From NCBI RefSeq assembly GCF_030814315.1, contig NZ_JAUSUV010000016.1, forward strand, positions 1-60,092: a stretch of DNA of 60,092 bases, in the 5' to 3' direction. Source of the DNA: Croceifilum oryzae (GTDB lineage: Bacteria; Bacillota; Bacilli; Thermoactinomycetales; Thermoactinomycetaceae). The notes under the pieces were generated by a model. That model searched no databases. It saw only the letters and a list, made by a program, of their open reading frames with translations, and was not told the origin of the DNA. Positions 9,742 to 18,000 of this stretch are shown here, piece after piece (positions within the stretch are counted from its first letter, which is position 1; the number at the start of each line of letters is the position of its first letter). The position numbers and the translations under genes were made by a program.

Positions 9742-10314
9742 ATGAAGTATTACAAAGTGTTAACAAGTGATAAAGGTAGTGAGGATATCATTGTATGTTA
9801 CTGCAGTGATAGTGGTGGATTTGAAAGTTATGAGTTGAAGGAAGGGAAGTATGTTGACTTTCAAACTGAAAAAGAAATAGTATTCAACTTCGATCCGGCT
9901 GAAGGGAAATGCTCAACTGATTATTTAGTATGTGACAAAAATTGGTTTCTTGTGTCCGAGAGAGTGAAGATGGTGCTTGATTCATTGGAAGAACGTGGAG
10001 TGCAGTATATCCCTGTTAGAATTTACAATAAAGAGACAGATGAGAGCTTAGGAGGATATTCTGTGGCGAATGTGGTCAATGTCCTAGATGCTTTAAATCT
10101 GGAGTATTCAGATTACAGTATATTTGAATATGGTGAGAACCAGAAACTGGTTTCTGTGAAAAAGTATGCTTTGAACAGACAGTGTTTGGAGAATAAGCAT
10201 GTTTTTAAATTACATGGTGATGAGTTTCCTTTGTTCGTGTCTGAAGAGTTCAAGAAAGAAGTTGAGAAGAATAAACTGACTGGGTTTGATTTTTTAGAGG
10301 TAAAGGTAATTTGA
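9742..10314 (+). CDS. Imm11-like (DUF1629-type) immunity protein
   Basis: 190 residues from ATG 9742, chosen because GGTGGTGA sits at a workable distance; an in-frame ATG at 9736 is possible. The protein starts MKYYKV and has the pattern I associate with the Imm11/DUF1629 family: a beta-rich N-terminus, then a FLVSERVK-like stretch (here WFLVSERVKMVL), then GVQYIPVRIYN, and a C-terminal FVSEEFKKEV...KLTGFDFLEV segment. It directly follows the AHH toxin and has no signal peptide, as expected for a cytoplasmic antidote. Pairing of AHH toxins with this family is known in polymorphic-toxin loci; the match here was made by eye. Confidence 0.7.
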   Translation: MKYYKVLTSDKGSEDIIVCYCSDSGGFESYELKEGKYVDFQTEKEIVFNFDPAEGKCSTDYLVCDKNWFLVSERVKMVLDSLEERGVQYIPVRIYNKETDESLGGYSVANVVNVLDALNLEYSDYSIFEYGENQKLVSVKKYALNRQCLENKHVFKLHGDEFPLFVSEEFKKEVEKNKLTGFDFLEVKVI

Positions 10315-10422
10315 GCCTCAATAACCTCAAATCTTGATGGTTGCAAATGGAATGTTGTGGAGGGTAGAGTCAATTTAAGGCTCTTTCTTCACTTGTTTCC
10401 ATAGATTGAAGGAGGGGATGAA

Positions 10423-10962
10423 TTGAGTATATTTAAGTATCTGCATGAATTTCAGGAAGATATTTTATTCTTAGATGCGATCCAACAGGTAGAATGTAAA
10501 TACTATGATCTATGTGTTGACTTTGCGTCAAAGGAAGATGCAGAACGCATCAAAGCAATGAATTTAGAAACGTACAAAGGAGAGTTAGAAACGTCTTTGT
10601 TGCAAGCAATGAAGTTGTCTAAGAAGAAACAGGCTAGGGCTATATATTATGAATATGATCTTGATAATAATTGGGACAGCCATTTCTTCCTTTGTAGTGA
10701 CTATCGTCCTCTTGCTGAACAAGATGATGATTGGGCTTGTGATTGGGAGGATGTAGTCAAAGGGCCATATCTACCAGAATTTGCTAGAATTTACTCTGAG
10801 AATGGATTTGATTCTTCTAGAAAAGCAATCGGAATTACATTGTATTTAATTGCTAGAACTGTATGCGCATTCGCGAGTGTTTGTTATGGAACAGACAGGA
10901 GTGTTCCTCTATGTATTGGATTTCATGATCAAGATCCTATAGTACGGATTAATACGGATTAA
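10423..10962 (+). CDS. Uncharacterised protein, candidate second immunity protein
   Basis: 179 residues from TTG 10423, preceded by GGAGGGG. The nearby ATG at 10418 is out of frame and stops after two codons. The protein is acidic, lacks a signal peptide or membrane segment and is not a family I can name. The C-terminal half (GPYLPEFARIYSENGFDSSRKAIG to GFHDQDPIVRI) recurs as a diverged partial copy at about 11849-12060, showing local duplication. Its place after a toxin/immunity pair, with its own terminator, suggests it is the antidote to a toxin end that has been replaced. Confidence 0.6.
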   Translation: MSIFKYLHEFQEDILFLDAIQQVECKYYDLCVDFASKEDAERIKAMNLETYKGELETSLLQAMKLSKKKQARAIYYEYDLDNNWDSHFFLCSDYRPLAEQDDDWACDWEDVVKGPYLPEFARIYSENGFDSSRKAIGITLYLIARTVCAFASVCYGTDRSVPLCIGFHDQDPIVRINTD

Positions 10963-10983
10963 AATTATTAGTTTGCATTGGCG

Positions 10984-11012
10984 GGCTTCTTCATGTAGAG
11001 GAAGCCGTTTTT
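10984..11012 (+). terminator. Rho-independent terminator after the second immunity candidate
   Basis: GGCTTCTTC (10984-10992) pairs with GAGGAAGCC (10998-11006), with one G-T wobble and a five-base loop, followed by TTTTTCTT. Confidence 0.8.
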
Positions 11013-11033
11013 CTTATATAACCATTAGTTTAG

Positions 11034-11153
11034 AAAGAGATTCTGTGGTTAGAAAGGATCCAAGATATCAGATGGAAAGAAGATGAGACGTTCTATAATC
11101 CATTAGGAGTATTGCTTTTGAAACCACTAGAAGATGAAGAGAATCCACTATGA
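11034..11153 (+). pseudogene. Possible remnant of a gene 3' end (39 codons)
   Basis: Between a TAG at 11031 and a TGA at 11151 the frame reads EILWLERIQDIRWKEDET, then a FYNPLGVLLLKP stretch and an acidic end. It has protein-like composition but no start codon or ribosome site. In a locus with other truncated immunity and rhs pieces it is best read as the tail of a lost cassette gene. It could equally be chance coding. Confidence 0.3.
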
Positions 11154-11176
11154 ACTTTATAGTGGATTCTCTTCAT
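11134..11176. repeat. 18-bp perfect inverted repeat with 7-nt loop
   Basis: The arm 11134-11151 (ATGAAGAGAATCCACTAT) is exactly complementary to 11159-11176; the loop is GAACTTT. It lies two bases beyond the stop codon of the minus-strand gene, so it may end that transcript, although neither side has a U-tract. Confidence 0.75.
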
Positions 11177-11177
11177 A

Positions 11178-11753
11178 CTATCTCCGCAGGTCATTGGCAA
11201 CAAATGAATTAAATAATGAATGGAAGAGATCTCCAGAAATTGAACTTACTGCGATCTCTGGTTTTGAATTCATAGCTTCATGGAGTTTTTCTACAGGGTC
11301 TATTGACAGGAGATTTAGAGAAAGCTTTGTGGCTAATTTAGTTTTCGACTTTCCGACTTCAATGTACTCTTCATTAGATTGAAGATAAATTAGAGTCTTT
11401 CTCATCTCGGCTAGTTGACCCTCTCCTGAAAATTTAAGTAAATCTGTCCAAAAAGGACAGGTAATCAAGATAAGAATAAACTCATCAAAACTTTTGGCAA
11501 TTTTTCCTGCTGCTCCCTCAGAGCTTATATACACGACTGGTCGTTTCTCGATATTGCCTTCTCCCCATAAAGTAAAGAGACCGTCTGTACCGTTTTTGGC
11601 GATGATAATAGCTTGATCATCAACGACTATGTCTGACTCTAGTTCAATTGAATAAGGTTTAACAATTTCAAAGTCATAGGGCCATGCAAGTAGATTTGTA
11701 GCTTCAGCATCACTTGCTATTTTGTTGTATAAATTTGGAATTTCTAAATTAAT
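11178..11753 (-). CDS. SUKH/SMI1-like candidate immunity protein, no standard start codon
   Basis: The minus-strand frame is open from a TAA at 11765-11763 to the TAG at 11180-11178 and codes about 191 residues: INLEIPNLYNKIASDAEATN, then a LAWPYDFEIVKPYSIELESD stretch, GTDGLFTLWGEG, RPVVYISSEG, AKSFDEFILILI and a helical C-terminus. The middle (PVVY.SSEG..G..AKSFDEF) resembles SMI1/KNR4-type (SUKH) immunity proteins. GGGAGG lies just upstream, but downstream of it are only ATT (11753) and TTA (11747); an ATG at 11763 is in another frame and ends after four codons. Either a rare ATT start, a one-base frameshift at the start, or initiation at GTG 11534 (118 residues) is used. It is oriented against its neighbours. 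Confidence 0.5.
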   Translation of the reverse strand: MNLEIPNLYNKIASDAEATNLLAWPYDFEIVKPYSIELESDIVVDDQAIIIAKNGTDGLFTLWGEGNIEKRPVVYISSEGAAGKIAKSFDEFILILITCPFWTDLLKFSGEGQLAEMRKTLIYLQSNEEYIEVGKSKTKLATKLSLNLLSIDPVEKLHEAMNSKPEIAVSSISGDLFHSLFNSFVANDLRR

Positions 11754-11814
11754 TACCTCCCATTAAGTACGAACAAATTAATATTCCCATTCTACCATGA
11801 GTTAGTTAGAAATT

Positions 11815-12060
11815 GTGAATGTAATAGCTGAAACTTTGTTAGGAGCGGAGGTAGTGAAAGGGCCAGATTTGCTGGAGTTTTCTAGAATCTACTCTGAGAA
11901 TGGATTTGATTCATCTAGAAAAGCAATTGGAAATACCTTATATTTAGTTGCTAGAACGGTATGTTCATTTGCTAATGCTTGTTATGGAATAGAGAGGACC
12001 ATCCCTGTATGTATTGCATTTCATGATCAAGATCCTATATTACGGATTAGTAGAGATTAA
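11815..12060 (+). pseudogene. Truncated duplicate of the second immunity candidate
   Basis: From about 11849 the sequence matches the C-terminal third of the 10423-10962 gene: GPDLLEFSRIYSENGFDSSR against GPYLPEFARIYSENGFDSSR, and the same HDQDPI ending. The similarity runs on into the 3' flank and terminator. The N-terminal two thirds are missing; the GTG at 11815 has no good ribosome site. It is a remnant of a tandem duplication followed by divergence. Confidence 0.75.
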
Positions 12061-12078
12061 AATTATTAATTTGCATTA

Positions 12079-12110
12079 ACGGTTTCTCAATTTTGGGGAT
12101 TCCGTTTTTT
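12079..12110 (+). terminator. Terminator of the truncated copy
   Basis: ACGG-TT-TCTC pairs with GGGA-TT-CCGT across a seven-base loop and is followed by six T. It occupies the place equivalent to the 10984-11012 terminator, so it was duplicated with the gene. Confidence 0.6.
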
Positions 12111-12154
12111 GTTTTTAATAAACCATTAAATGGAAATTAACAATTAAGTAGTAT

Positions 12155-12349
12155 GATGACTACACTACTAAGTATGAGTACAACGAGCTAAACAAACTTG
12201 TATCAATAACCAGTAGTCAAGGGCATAAAATTACGTATGAATATGATTCTGTCGGAAATCAAGTGAAAGTGACCCAGACAAAGGGGAACCTCACTCCTGA
12301 CAATCCGAATGACTATGTCACCACCTGTTGTCATTGCTTCAGCAGGTAA
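12155..12349 (+). pseudogene. Orphan YD-repeat (rhs) fragment
   Basis: About 170 bp match the RHS gene at roughly 6414-6587 with few changes (for example TATGAGTACAACGAGCTAAA). The frame is intact, reading YEYNELNKLV, YEYDSVGNQVKVTQ and DNPNDYVTT. It then leaves the parent sequence at 12325 and stops at TAA 12347. There is no start. This is the usual footprint of RHS tip exchange, where displaced pieces are left downstream. Confidence 0.85.
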
Positions 12350-12356
12350 TTTTTTT
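12323..12356 (+). terminator. Strong terminator closing the toxin/immunity locus
   Basis: ACCTGTTG (12323-12330) pairs with CAGCAGGT (12340-12347), with one wobble and a nine-base loop, followed by AATTTTTTT. Its left arm starts within the last bases of the rhs fragment. Confidence 0.8.
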
Positions 12357-12443
12357 GTATTTTTTTCTATGAACCGGTAAGTTGACGATGAGGGGAGCGA
12401 AGTATGTTATTTACTATGAAAATAAAATAATCAAAAATAATGT

Positions 12444-12472
12444 TTGTTTAATTTATAAAGAAAATATAGAAT
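12444..12472 (+). promoter_or_regulatory. Candidate promoter for the peptide cluster (proC onward)
   Basis: TTGTTT at 12444-12449 and TAGAAT at 12467-12472 with a 17-bp spacer, in AT-rich DNA. This implies a leader of about 220 nt before proC. No other good candidate lies between the toxin-locus terminator and proC. Confidence 0.4.
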
Positions 12473-12557
12473 GTTACATATAGATGTTTGGAGATTCGTA
12501 ATCGAATTCCTACTTATTTTACAAAATGTTTGCAATCATATATGTATGGAAAACACA

Positions 12558-12583
12558 ATCCGCCATTGTCCATGATGGCGGAT
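12558..12583 (+). other. Hairpin in the proC leader
   Basis: ATCCGCCAT (12558-12566) pairs perfectly with ATGGCGGAT (12575-12583) around an eight-base loop. No U-tract follows, so an operator or leader structure is as likely as attenuation. Confidence 0.5.
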
Positions 12584-12697
12584 ATAAAATGTAATCATCA
12601 GGATAATAGGATGAAGGGCGTTCTTCTATGCTGGAATGGAACTAGGGAATTCAGTTGGTAGGATGTAAGGATATTGAGTGGATGGAGAGGGTTATTT

Positions 12698-13510
12698 GTG
12701 AAGAGGTACCGCGTTTTAGTAATCGGTGCAGGGAGAATGGCCGAGGCGATTTTTGCTGGATTGTTACGTACACAAGTGGAACATGTAGAGGGAATTGTGG
12801 TAACGAATCGCAATAATTCGGCTCGTTTGATAGAGATAAAAGAGAAGTATGATGTGACGGTGACTCATGATTGGCGGGAGTATATTGAGTCTGTGGATGT
12901 GGTGTTACTATCTGTGCCGCCACAACAACATCGTGAGTTATTGACTGAGATTGCCCCGTATATTCGTAAGCAGTTAGTGATAACGGTAGCGGCGGGTATT
13001 GGGCTTGATTTGTTAGAAGAACTTCTACCGATGAACACGCCTATTGCATGGGTTATGCCAAACACAGCTTCTCGTATTGGCGAGTCCATTTCCTTGTATA
13101 CATGTGGACAACATGTCAGCCCAGATCATCGTAGGATGCTGGAGGTCATCGTGGCCGGGATTGGTGAGGCAGCGGAGTGTACTGAGGAGCAAGTGCACAA
13201 CTTGACTGCGATTACGGGAAGCGCTCCGGCGTTTTTATATCTTTTTACAGAAGTGCTAGAAGAAGTCACTCAGGAATATGGTGTAAAACCCGAAATGGCT
13301 CGCAAGCTAGTCGTCCAAATGTTATTTGGCTCTGTGGCAATGCTGAAGCAAGGCGAAGAACCAGCCAAACTGCGTGACGATGTGACTACCCCAGGAGGCG
13401 TGACGGCGGCCGGGATAGAGGTACTAGAGAAGCGCGGATTCCACGATATTCTCCGTCAAACGATCTATGCCACCAATTCACGTGCCCGAGAGATGTTAGA
13501 TCAATCATAA
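12698..13510 (+). CDS. proC: Pyrroline-5-carboxylate reductase-like protein
   Basis: 270 residues from GTG 12698, with GGAGAGG 7 nt upstream; the longer reading from 12674 lacks a ribosome site. The N-terminus has the dinucleotide-binding fold VLVIGAGRMAEAIFAGLL. The middle has the family signature (NLTAITGSAPAFLYLFTEVL) and the C-terminal DDVTTPGGVTAAGIEVLE motif matches the ProC PGGTT...G...LE consensus. The enzyme class reduces pyrroline-5-carboxylate to proline with NAD(P)H, and some members reduce the six-membered analogue to pipecolate. It leads the peptide cluster ahead of an aminotransferase and an NRPS with proline-type pockets, which points to a precursor-supply role rather than housekeeping; that link is inference. 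Confidence 0.85.
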   Translation: MKRYRVLVIGAGRMAEAIFAGLLRTQVEHVEGIVVTNRNNSARLIEIKEKYDVTVTHDWREYIESVDVVLLSVPPQQHRELLTEIAPYIRKQLVITVAAGIGLDLLEELLPMNTPIAWVMPNTASRIGESISLYTCGQHVSPDHRRMLEVIVAGIGEAAECTEEQVHNLTAITGSAPAFLYLFTEVLEEVTQEYGVKPEMARKLVVQMLFGSVAMLKQGEEPAKLRDDVTTPGGVTAAGIEVLEKRGFHDILRQTIYATNSRAREMLDQS

Positions 13511-13659
13511 AATCAATCAGGCTAAAGAAGGACGGAGCGGACTAAGCCAGATCCACCAACCACTAGGGGGTGCAAAAACTGAAGAAAAGCTTACCATAGT
13601 GAGCTTACCACGACTCATTTGAACCACAGGTCAACTAGAACCACAGGAGGAAACCAAAC

Positions 13660-15033
13660 ATGTCTTTCATACAACTGAAAACAGAACTACCAGGCCCGCG
13701 CTCCCAAGAATGGATGGAGAGAATGTATCAATCCGTCGGAAAAGCCAAAGCCGAAAAAACACTCGTACCCGCGATCATTGACCACGCAGAAGGCGCATTA
13801 ATTAACGACATTGATGGGAATCGATTCATTGATCTTGCTGGCGGTGTCGGTTCACTAAACGTGGGGCATAGTCATCCTCTTGTTGTACAGGCGATTCAAG
13901 AAGCAGCTACACGCTTTACCCATACCGATTATACCGTTGTACCTTACTCTTCCTATATTGAATTGGCTGAAGAGCTATGCCGCCGAGCTCCGGGTGACTT
14001 TTCGAAGAAGGCAGTCTTCATGAATTCAGGTGCGGAGGCTGTGGAGAGTGCGATTAAAATTGCCCGGAAGGCTACAGGGAAGAAAGCGATTATCTGTTTT
14101 GATGGCGCGTTTCATGGTCGTACGATGATGGCGCTTACCCTTACTTCCAAGGTCCGTCCGTACAAGGAAGGAATGGGACCTTTTGCGCCGGATGTGTATC
14201 GTGTTCCGTTTCCATATGTGTACCGTTGGCCGGGTTCTCCTTCTGAAGAGGAAGTGTGTCGGCAAGCGTTGGAATATCTGGAGAATACGTTTTCTACACA
14301 AGTATCGCCCGATGAGACTGCCGCGATCATCATGGAACCGATTCAAGGAGAAAATGGCTTTATCGTTCCACCAGCAGGCTATTTGAAAGGCGTGCAAGAG
14401 ATCTGCTATAAATACAAAATATTGCTAATTTGTGATGAAGTACAGACAGGTTTTGGGCGAACGGGCGAGTTTTTAGCTTCTACCATCTTTGGAATTGAGC
14501 CGGATTTGATTACGCTGGGTAAATCCATTGCAGGTGGTCTTCCGTTATCCGGAGTGGTGGGGCGTACAGAGCTTCTGGATTCTGCGGGGGATGGCTCCAT
14601 AGGCGGGACGTTTGTAGGAAATCCGGTCGCTTGTTCAGCGGCATTGGCTGTTTTGAAAGTGTATGATGCTGAGCAATTGGGCGAACGTGCGAAGCAGATC
14701 GGGGAGCAGATCGTTGAAGCGTTGATGCGATTTGCGGAACGTTCGATGATGATTGGTGAGATTCGTGGGATGGGTGCGATGCGTGCGGTTGAATTGGTAC
14801 GAAACCAAGAGACGAGAGAGCCAGCGACTGAGGAGACGAATCAAATTATCAAGCGTTGTTTAGCTCGTGGTGTGATTATCTTTAAAGCTGGATTACATGG
14901 GAATGTGATTCGCTTCTTAACACCTCTGGTCATTACTCCGGAACAACTAGCTGAAGCGCTACAGGTGTTGCTTAACACGATGCGAGAAGTAGAAGAAGAG
15001 TTTACCCCTGGTAAGGAAATAACGGCTGTATAG
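13660..15033 (+). CDS. Class III (GabT-like) PLP aminotransferase
   Basis: 457 residues, ATG 13660 after GGAGGAAA. It shows the class III hallmarks: NSGAEAVESAIKIARKATGK, the pyridine-ring Asp in LLICDEVQTGFGRTG, and the PLP lysine in TLGKSIAGGLPLSG (around residue 290). The end AGLHGNVIRFLTPLVIT is typical of 4-aminobutyrate aminotransferases, but the family also takes ornithine, 5-aminovalerate and the lysine epsilon-amino group. Oxidation of an omega-amino group on ornithine or lysine gives a semialdehyde that closes to a cyclic imine, the substrate of the ProC-like enzyme upstream. I therefore infer a two-step imino acid supply; the amino donor is not readable from sequence. Confidence 0.8.
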   Translation: MSFIQLKTELPGPRSQEWMERMYQSVGKAKAEKTLVPAIIDHAEGALINDIDGNRFIDLAGGVGSLNVGHSHPLVVQAIQEAATRFTHTDYTVVPYSSYIELAEELCRRAPGDFSKKAVFMNSGAEAVESAIKIARKATGKKAIICFDGAFHGRTMMALTLTSKVRPYKEGMGPFAPDVYRVPFPYVYRWPGSPSEEEVCRQALEYLENTFSTQVSPDETAAIIMEPIQGENGFIVPPAGYLKGVQEICYKYKILLICDEVQTGFGRTGEFLASTIFGIEPDLITLGKSIAGGLPLSGVVGRTELLDSAGDGSIGGTFVGNPVACSAALAVLKVYDAEQLGERAKQIGEQIVEALMRFAERSMMIGEIRGMGAMRAVELVRNQETREPATEETNQIIKRCLARGVIIFKAGLHGNVIRFLTPLVITPEQLAEALQVLLNTMREVEEEFTPGKEITAV

Positions 15034-15071
15034 TTTGTTTCATAAGTACGTTTCTGAACGGAGGAGTAGGA

Positions 15072-18000
15072 TTGGAAAAGGATTTCCGCCGAGATCAATG
15101 GTCGTTATCGAAACAAGAACTTCTCGCTAAGATCCTAGAAGGCAAGAAAAGCTTATCGAAGGAGGAATCGATTCAACGTTATGAAGGAGACCGAGTTCCA
15201 GTCTCTTTTGCACAAAAGCGTTTATGGTTTCTAGATCAATTGTATCCGGGAAGCCCTGCATATAACGTTACGTATACGATGCGCCTTCGGGGTGTATTTC
15301 ATATAGAGGCAATGCGCCGGAGTATCGAGGAGTTAGTAGCTCGACACGAGGGATTGCGAACTACCTTTCATAAGGAGCATGATCAACCATTTCAAGTAAT
15401 TGCGGAAAAGGTTGAGTTAGCCATGCCGTGTGTGGATGTAACGCATATGCCTACAGAAAAGCGTGAAACAAAGGCGATGCAGCTCCTTTTGGAAGAGATG
15501 AAAACACCATTTGTTTTGGACAACGGTCCCTTGATTCGTGTGGTGTTTGTGAAATTGGATGAGCAGGACCATTTCTTCCTCCTTAATATTCATCATATCG
15601 TTTTTGATGGATGGTCAGCTGGAGTCTTTTTTAAGGATCTATCCACGCTTTACGAAGCTTATAGTAGAAGACAAGAGCTTGTCCAGCTACCGGAGTTGCC
15701 TCTTCGATACGTGGACTATACACATTGGCAACAAAACTGGTTCAAAGGTGGAGAGTTGGATCGTCAGCTTGAATATTGGGAAGAGCAACTGGGTGGAGAG
15801 TTACCTGTGCTCAATTTACCGTATGATCGCCCGAGACCCACTCAGCAAACTTTTCAGGGATCTTTGCAACATTTTACGATTCCTGCCTCCTTGTTAGAGA
15901 AATTGAAAGAGTTGAGCCAACAAGAAGGGGTTTCGTTGTTCATGACGTTGTTATCTGCCTTTAAAGCATTGATGTATCGTTATACCCGGCAGGAAGACAT
16001 CTTAATAGCCTCCCCGATTGCGAATCGGACGCGAAGTGAGTGGGAGAAGGTTGTGGGATTCTTTGCAAATACGCTGGTTCTACGGACAGATTTGTCAGGG
16101 ACACCGTCATTTCGAGAGTTATTACAACGGGTTCAGCAGGTGACACTTAGTGCCTATTCAAACCAAGATGTTCCGTTTGAGCAGATCGTGGAAAAGCTGA
16201 TGCCGAATCGGGATTTAAGTATGAATCCGATATTTCAGATTATGTTTAATTTTGTAGATTTGCCAGAAGAAACTCAGTTCCATGGTCTGGAAACACAATT
16301 TCTCGATATCGATAATGGCACAACTAAGTTTGACTTCGAAGTCCAATTAACGGAAAACAAAGATGGGATCCACGGAAGGTTTGAATATAGTACGGATTTG
16401 TTCGATGAGTCAACAATTCAGCGTATGATGGCGCATTACCATACGCTATTAGAAGGAATCGCCCAAGATCGAGAGCAATCGATTGCTGAATATAACTTGC
16501 TACAAGAGGAAGAGCGACATCTGCTGTTACATGAGTGGAATGAAACCGATGCCGATTATCCAGCAGATATGTGTTTACATCAATTGTTTGAAGAGCAAGT
16601 GGAGAAAACACCTGATGAGATAGCGGTGATTTTTGAGGGGAAGTCGACTAGCTATCGTGAGCTGAATCAGAGGGCGAATGGATTTGCACAGCGTTTGCGC
16701 CAATTGGGTGTGGGAGCAGAGGTGAAGGTAGGGGTTTGTCTAAGGCGTTCGTTAGAAACAGTTGTGGCGGTGCTCGGGATTTTGAAAGCGGGCGGAGCGT
16801 ACGTATCGCTTGATCCGAATGAGCAAACGGAACGACTTCAGCACTTCATGGAGGATGCACAGCTTTCTCTCATCATCACCAATCAACACTTGGATTCGGT
16901 TATTCCGGACTCTACTGTGCCGAGGATCCATATCGATCAGATGTGGAATGAGCTAGAGCTTCTGGACGAGAATGTAGTGAGTAGGAATCCCGATAGTCTG
17001 ATTTATATCGTATATACCTCGGGCACTACAGGGAAACCCAAAGGGATTGCGATGACGCATCGTCCCTTGATGAATTTGATTACGTGGCAGACAAAGAAGT
17101 GGATTCATCCTGCGAAGGCGCGTTCTCTGCAATTTTCAAGCCTTGGCTTTGATATGTCTTGTTTCGAGTTTTTTACCACTTTTATAGCTGGAGGGACGCT
17201 TGTCATTCCAACAGATGAGGAGCGGAATGATCCCGAGAGATTGTTAGCATTGCTGACGGAAGAGAGAGTGGAACGTGCTTACTTTCCGTATGTGGCGCTT
17301 CAACAGTTGGCTGAGTTGTCGTTGCAAAGCAACAGCAATGTGATGTTAGCGATTAAACTCAGGGAGATCGCGGTGGCAGGGGAACAGCTCCGTCTTTCGC
17401 CCAATATTGTTGATTTTCTGAAGCGGCTGGATGGCTGTGTGCTTCATAATCACTATGGTCCTTCTGAAGCACATGTCATAGCATCTTACCCTGTCATGAT
17501 TGAGGAGGAACAGCGAGTTCTTGCCCCCGTTGGCCGTCCCATTGCCAATACGAAAATCTATCTTCTAGATCAGCAGATGAAACCTGTCCCAATTGGTGTG
17601 TCAGGTGAGGTGTATGTAGCAGGTGTCTGTTTGGCAAGGGGATACATCAATTTGCCGGATAAGACGGAAGAGCGATTTGTAAGCAATCCATTTAGCACAG
17701 ATCCACATGCAAAAATGTACCGAACGGGGGATTTAGCTAGGTATCTTCCGGATGGCAATATTCAATTCCTCGGTCGGGTGGATGACCAAGTCAAAATTCG
17801 TGGCTATCGAGTTGAGCCTGGGGAGATTGAAGTCGTTCTGCAAAAGGCTCCAGCTATCCAAGAAGTGATCGTCATCGCGAAAGAAGAAGCACCGGGGCGT
17901 ATGGAACTGATTGCCTACTATGTGGCGAGTCAAAAGCTAGAGAGCGAGGAATTGAGAACCTATCTGCTAAGCAAACTTCCCGACTACATGGTGCCTGTTT

